Below, piece after piece: positions 5,302-8,885 of a stretch of 8,885 bases of DNA. The notes below the pieces were generated by a model. It saw only the letters and a program-made list of their open reading frames with translations, did not search any database and was not told where the DNA came from. Made by a program: the position numbers and the translations under genes. Each line of letters begins with the position of its first letter. The first letter of the stretch is position 1. Origin of the DNA: JBDSLU01 sp039916225 (GTDB taxonomy: Bacteria; Acidobacteriota; Vicinamibacteria; Vicinamibacterales; Vicinamibacteraceae). The stretch covers positions 1 to 8,885 of the forward strand of contig JBDSLU010000385.1 in assembly GCA_039916225.1 (NCBI GenBank), given 5' to 3'.

Positions 5302-8300
5302 ATGAAACGGTTGGGGTTCTGCGCTCTCCTGCTTGGAGCGCTCGTCTCCGTCATCGCGGCGCAGTCCCAGTTCGACGGGGCCCAGTCCGACGGGACTCGG
5401 CCGGACGGGGCTGGGTCCGACCGGGCTCGCGCCGACGCGACCGCGGCGGCGCGTCCGGCCGGCGCGTCTGATCGCGCAACGCCCGCTGCGCCACGCGCAA
5501 CGCCGGCATTGCCGATGGTGTCCCATCGTACCCTTTCAGCCGCCGAGACCGGGGCCCCGGCAGCGGCCGCCACGTTCGAGAAGTACTGCTCCGACTGCCA
5601 CACCGGCGCCCGGGCCAAGGCCAACATCGACTTCGACAAGCTCGCCGCCAGGATGACGGCGACGGGCGTGGCCGACAAGGCCGACATCTGGGACGACGTC
5701 GCGCTCATGCTCGAGAGCCGCGAGATGCCGCCGCCGGACGACGCCGACGACTTCCCCACCGACGCCGAGCGCGCCGCCGCCGTCGGCTGGATTCGCACCG
5801 CGCTGGGCGAGTACGACGCGCAACACGCCGGCGATCCCGGGCGCGTCACCGTCAGGCGCCTGACCAGCGCCGAGTACGCCTACGCGGTCCACGACCTGAC
5901 CGGCATCGACATCAAGACCGGCATCGACGCCTCGAGCGACTCGGTCGGCGGCGAGGGCTTCGCCAACTTCGGCGACGTGCAATCGGTGCAGGACACCACC
6001 GTCGAGCACTATCTCGAAGCCGCCAAGCAGATCGCCGACCACGCCGTCATCGGCTCCGGGCCGCTCGGCTTCCACACGGACGCCGGCGAGAGCGGGCTCG
6101 AGCTGTCGGCCCTCGACCGGATCAACCAGCTCTACGCGTCGAAAGGCTTCCGCGTCGTCTCGGGCGAGGGCGGCCGGCCGTTCGGCTTCGAGCGCTACGG
6201 CAAGGCGCTCTACGTGACGTGGCACTACAAGCACCGGGCGGCACTCGGCGATCCCAACGCCACGGTACGCGGTCTGGCGGCCAAGGAAGGCATCACCGGC
6301 CGCTTCGCCGACCACATGTGGGACGTGGTCAACCGGACCGGCACCGGCTACCCGAGCGCCGACATGATCGGTGCGTGGCAGAAGTTCGCGGCGCCGACCG
6401 GCGACGCCAAGGCGTCCATCGCCAAGGCGCGCGAGGAGGCCGACGCGCTCACCAAGAAGCTGGTGACCTGGCCGAGCTGGTTCTTCGCTCGCGGCGACCT
6501 GGCGGCCGGCGGCGCCGGCGATGAAACGCCGCTGCTCTTCGACGACACCACGCTGGGCGCCAAGACCACGCACAGCTACACCTACGGCCTCAATCGCCGC
6601 TTCGGCAGGCCGGTCCCCGGCCAGCCGCCGGCCCCCGGCCAGCCGCCGGCGCCGTCGGTCGGTGCCGGGCCGTGGACCGTGCACATGACGTTCGACACGT
6701 TGCACAAAGGCACGGGCACGCCGGTCGTCATCTACCGCAACCCCCGCGTCGCGCTGCGGACCCCGGCGACGCTGCCGCAGCCGTTCGAGCCGGTGGCGAT
6801 CACGCGCCAGCGCGTGCCCGGGCCGGTGCTCAAGACGTTCCCGCTGCGCGACATCCTGCCGGCCGCCGAAGTGGCCAGGCTCCAGTTCGGCGTCAGCATC
6901 GATGGTTCTCCGGTCGGTCCGAACGACTTCGCCGTCACCGGTCCGGTGAAGCTGGAGCTGAACGTCGACAACGAGACCTACCTGGCCGAACTGCACACCG
7001 ACGTCGAGCTCGGCGCCAACCGCGACGCCGTCATCCGCGTGATGCTCAACGCCCGCCCCGACGGCCCGTCGCGCGTCGGCGGACAGCGCGTCTTCATGGG
7101 CGACATGGGGAGCGCCGGCTACAAGACGTTCCGCGCCGGTATCGCCGAGTTCGTCTCGATGATGCCGCCCAACTCGCACGGCGAAGCCAACCCGGCCGAT
7201 CGCGACCCGGTCCCGCCGCCGTTCGACAACACCTACAACAGCCCCGAGCACGATGGCTTCGTCATCAAGGTGAAGTACCAGCGCTGGGACGACTTCTTCA
7301 CCAAGAACATGGTCGACGGCGCCGACCGGGTCGCCCTCGAGCACGCCTGGACGGATCTGTTCGGCTCGTGGCCGTACCACGACGCCTACCTGGGCATGCT
7401 GCTCGATCACTTCGACGTGAAGACCGGCAGCCGCAAGATCGTCGACATGACGCCAGCGCGGATCGCGGCGCTGCCGGCCGAGCTCCAGCCCCACGTCACG
7501 AAGCTGAAGACGCACTACGACACGACCAACGCGACGATGAAGCTGGGCCAGCCCGGGCACGTGGACGACGTGGTGTCCTTCGCCAGCCGCGCGTGGCGGC
7601 GTCCGCTCACCACCAACGAGCAGGCCGGGCTGCGCGGGTTCTATCGCACGTCGCGCACGGTCGGCAAGCTTCCGCACCAGGGCGCCATCCGCGCCACGCT
7701 GGCGCGCGTGCTGATGTCGCCGGCCTTCCTGTACCGGGTCGAATCGGCGCCGCGCGGCACCGAGGTCACGCTCAACGACTGGGAAATGGCCAGCCGCATG
7801 AGCTTCTTCCTGTGGTCGTCGGTTCCCGACGAGGAATTGCGTCGCGCCGCCGCAGCCAAGGAACTGAGCGACCCGAAGAAGCTGGCGGCCCAGGTCGCGC
7901 GGATGACCGCCGACCCCAAAGCCCGGCGCCTGTCGACCGAGTTCTTCGGTCAGTGGCTCGGCTTCTACCACTTCGACGAATACCGCGGCGTCGACACCGG
8001 TCGCTTCCCTGAGTTCACCGACGAGGTGCGCCGGGCGATGTACGAGGAATCGGTCGCGACCTTCGAATATCTGGTCCGCGAGCGGCGGCCGGTGAAGGAA
8101 ATTCTGCACGGCGACTACACCTTCCTCAACCAGCCGCTGGCGAAGTTCTACGGCATCGACGAGAAGCTGGCGCCGACCGAAACCCTGCAGAAGGTCGAGG
8201 GCATGGCCAAGTTCGACCGCGGCGGCGCGCTGCGGCTCGGATCGGTGCTGACCACCACCTCGGCGCCCCTGCGGACCAGCCCCGTCAAGCGCGGCGACTG

Positions 8301-8859
8301 GATCCTGCGCCGCATCCTGTCGACGCCGACGCCACCACCGCCGGCCGACGCCGGCACGCTGCCGGCCGACGACAAGAGCTTCGAAGGCCAGACCCTGCGA
8401 CAGCGGCTGACGGCGCACAAGCGCGACGCCAAGTGCGCGGCCTGTCACCTGCGCATCGATCCACTGGGCTTCCCGCTGGAAGGTTTCGACGCCGTCGGCC
8501 GGTCGCGCACCGCCTACAACGACGGCAAGCCGGTCGACACCACCGGCGAGTTCCGCGACAAGTCGACGATCGTCGGCGCCGACGGCCTGCTCGGCTACCT
8601 GCAGAAGCAGGATCACAAAGTGCTGACCACGCTGTCGCGCAAGATGATCGGCTACGCGCTGGGCCGCACGCCGCTGGCGTCCGACCGGCGCCTGATCGGC
8701 GAGATGCGGCAGGCCGGCGGCGACGCCACCTTCAGCGACCTCGCCACCCGCATCGTCACCAGTCGCCAGTTCCGCAATCGCGCCCGCGGCGCCGACATGC
8801 CGCCGGCGATTGCGCCACCGGAATCGCCGACCTCTTCAGGGGCCGAGAACAACCCATGA
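5302..8859 (+). CDS. secreted c-type-cytochrome-like DUF1592 protein (PSCyt1/DUF1587-1595-1592-1588-1585)
   Basis: This 1185-residue protein has a signal peptide (M-K-R-L-G-F-C-A-L-L-L-G...A-A, about 1-20), so it is probably periplasmic or secreted. Domain order: Ala/Pro/Asp linker (about 24-75); haem c motif Cys96-S-D-Cys99-His100 (PSCyt1-like), with E-M-P-P-P at 141-145 as a possible axial-ligand region; DUF1587 (182 to about 245); a long central region (246-753) with a P-G-Q-P-P-A doublet at 439-450 followed by probable beta structure; DUF1595 (about 754-814); DUF1592 (about 824-935); DUF1588 (about 937-1070) with a second haem motif Cys1045-A-A-Cys1048-His1049; DUF1585 (about 1092-1159). 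The family is abundant in Planctomycetota and Acidobacteriota and uncharacterised; oxidative polymer degradation has been suggested. It is longer than the common form of roughly 750-850 residues. ATG 5302 follows GGAG. The stop overlaps the next start (ATGA). The open frame continues upstream to 3484 but is only antisense shadow there. Confidence 0.9.
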   Translation: MKRLGFCALLLGALVSVIAAQSQFDGAQSDGTRPDGAGSDRARADATAAARPAGASDRATPAAPRATPALPMVSHRTLSAAETGAPAAAATFEKYCSDCHTGARAKANIDFDKLAARMTATGVADKADIWDDVALMLESREMPPPDDADDFPTDAERAAAVGWIRTALGEYDAQHAGDPGRVTVRRLTSAEYAYAVHDLTGIDIKTGIDASSDSVGGEGFANFGDVQSVQDTTVEHYLEAAKQIADHAVIGSGPLGFHTDAGESGLELSALDRINQLYASKGFRVVSGEGGRPFGFERYGKALYVTWHYKHRAALGDPNATVRGLAAKEGITGRFADHMWDVVNRTGTGYPSADMIGAWQKFAAPTGDAKASIAKAREEADALTKKLVTWPSWFFARGDLAAGGAGDETPLLFDDTTLGAKTTHSYTYGLNRRFGRPVPGQPPAPGQPPAPSVGAGPWTVHMTFDTLHKGTGTPVVIYRNPRVALRTPATLPQPFEPVAITRQRVPGPVLKTFPLRDILPAAEVARLQFGVSIDGSPVGPNDFAVTGPVKLELNVDNETYLAELHTDVELGANRDAVIRVMLNARPDGPSRVGGQRVFMGDMGSAGYKTFRAGIAEFVSMMPPNSHGEANPADRDPVPPPFDNTYNSPEHDGFVIKVKYQRWDDFFTKNMVDGADRVALEHAWTDLFGSWPYHDAYLGMLLDHFDVKTGSRKIVDMTPARIAALPAELQPHVTKLKTHYDTTNATMKLGQPGHVDDVVSFASRAWRRPLTTNEQAGLRGFYRTSRTVGKLPHQGAIRATLARVLMSPAFLYRVESAPRGTEVTLNDWEMASRMSFFLWSSVPDEELRRAAAAKELSDPKKLAAQVARMTADPKARRLSTEFFGQWLGFYHFDEYRGVDTGRFPEFTDEVRRAMYEESVATFEYLVRERRPVKEILHGDYTFLNQPLAKFYGIDEKLAPTETLQKVEGMAKFDRGGALRLGSVLTTTSAPLRTSPVKRGDWILRRILSTPTPPPPADAGTLPADDKSFEGQTLRQRLTAHKRDAKCAACHLRIDPLGFPLEGFDAVGRSRTAYNDGKPVDTTGEFRDKSTIVGADGLLGYLQKQDHKVLTTLSRKMIGYALGRTPLASDRRLIGEMRQAGGDATFSDLATRIVTSRQFRNRARGADMPPAIAPPESPTSSGAENNP
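5371..5445 (+). repeat. five degenerate 15-bp units encoding an xDGAx linker
   Basis: Five successive 15-bp units (starting 5371, 5386, 5401, 5416, 5431) share the core CGACGGG or close variants. They encode F-D-G-A-Q, S-D-G-T-R, P-D-G-A-G, S-D-R-A-R and A-D-A-T-A at residues 24-48. The units decay from first to last. They lie between the signal peptide and the first haem domain, where a flexible spacer is expected. Confidence 0.75.
6616..6651 (+). repeat. 18-bp tandem duplication encoding PGQPPA twice
   Basis: Two adjacent 18-bp copies, differing only at the final base, encode P-G-Q-P-P-A twice (residues 439-450) in the DUF1592 protein. The Pro-rich hinge separates the helical part of the central region from the beta-rich part that follows. 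Confidence 0.8.
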
Positions 8860-8885
8860 GCCATCGCCGCCGTCCTGCGCACGAC
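8856..8885 (+). CDS. 5' end of a downstream gene, probably a DUF1552 protein
   Basis: An ATG at 8856 overlaps the TGA of the DUF1592 gene in the form ATGA, indicating translational coupling. Only ten codons are visible (M-S-H-R-R-R-P-A-H-D) before the window ends. The Arg-rich start could be the n-region of a Tat or Sec signal peptide. In Acidobacteriota and Planctomycetota, DUF1592 genes are commonly followed by a DUF1552 gene, and that is the only basis for the name. Nothing in the ten residues confirms it. Confidence 0.5.
   Translation, partial: MSHRRRPAHD

Noticed and set aside
5536..8616. A 1026-codon open frame on the minus strand, antisense to the DUF1592 gene
   Set aside because: It is a shadow of the strong GC-rich codon bias of the sense gene. 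The translation is a low-complexity mix of R, G, A, V and D with no recognisable motif or signal, while the sense frame holds five known domains.

Overview
This window is GC-rich, densely coded bacterial DNA with seven genes or gene fragments, short gaps (31-193 bp), and no tRNA, rRNA, CRISPR array or transposase that I could see. A long cytochrome-type DUF1592-family protein directly overlapped by the next reading frame, a secreted multi-EF-hand protein and heptad-repeat intergenic DNA together suggest an Acidobacteriota genome, possibly class Vicinamibacteria. Planctomycetota and Myxococcota also carry DUF1592 proteins, so this placement is an inference.

Layout: (1) 1-294 (+) is the 3' end of a SnoaL/NTF2-like protein. 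(2) Five genes then lie on the minus strand; in transcription order they are a membrane-anchored methionine sulfoxide reductase A (4375-5112), an FAH-family hydrolase (3460-4308, GTG start), an SDR dehydrogenase (2676-3428), a luciferase-like flavin oxidoreductase (1445-2482) and a secreted protein with eight EF-hand loops (327-1349). (3) After a 189-bp divergent promoter region, a 1185-residue secreted protein with two CxxCH haem motifs and the DUF1587/1595/1592/1588/1585 domain series (5302-8859, +) is followed by the first ten codons of another gene that overlaps it by ATGA (8856 onward).

The FAH hydrolase and the SDR form the tightest minus-strand pair and resemble the last two enzymes of the non-phosphorylating L-fucose/L-rhamnose route (2-keto-3-deoxy-sugar-acid dehydrogenase, then 2,4-diketo-3-deoxy-sugar-acid hydrolase). 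This functional link rests on family resemblance and adjacency. The MsrA, the EF-hand protein and the cytochrome-like protein are all predicted to act outside the cytoplasm.

The most unusual DNA is between the SDR and the flavin oxidoreductase: a likely intrinsic terminator, followed by two opposed arrays of 7-bp units (GTTGGNN family) that together form a large imperfect inverted repeat. Other non-coding signals are a perfect 8-bp-stem hairpin overlapping the FAH stop codon and a sigma70-like promoter whose -35 lies in a 13-bp imperfect dyad upstream of the cytochrome gene. I found no clearly new multi-gene system; the coding content is recognisable and the novelty is mainly in intergenic architecture and protein linkers.
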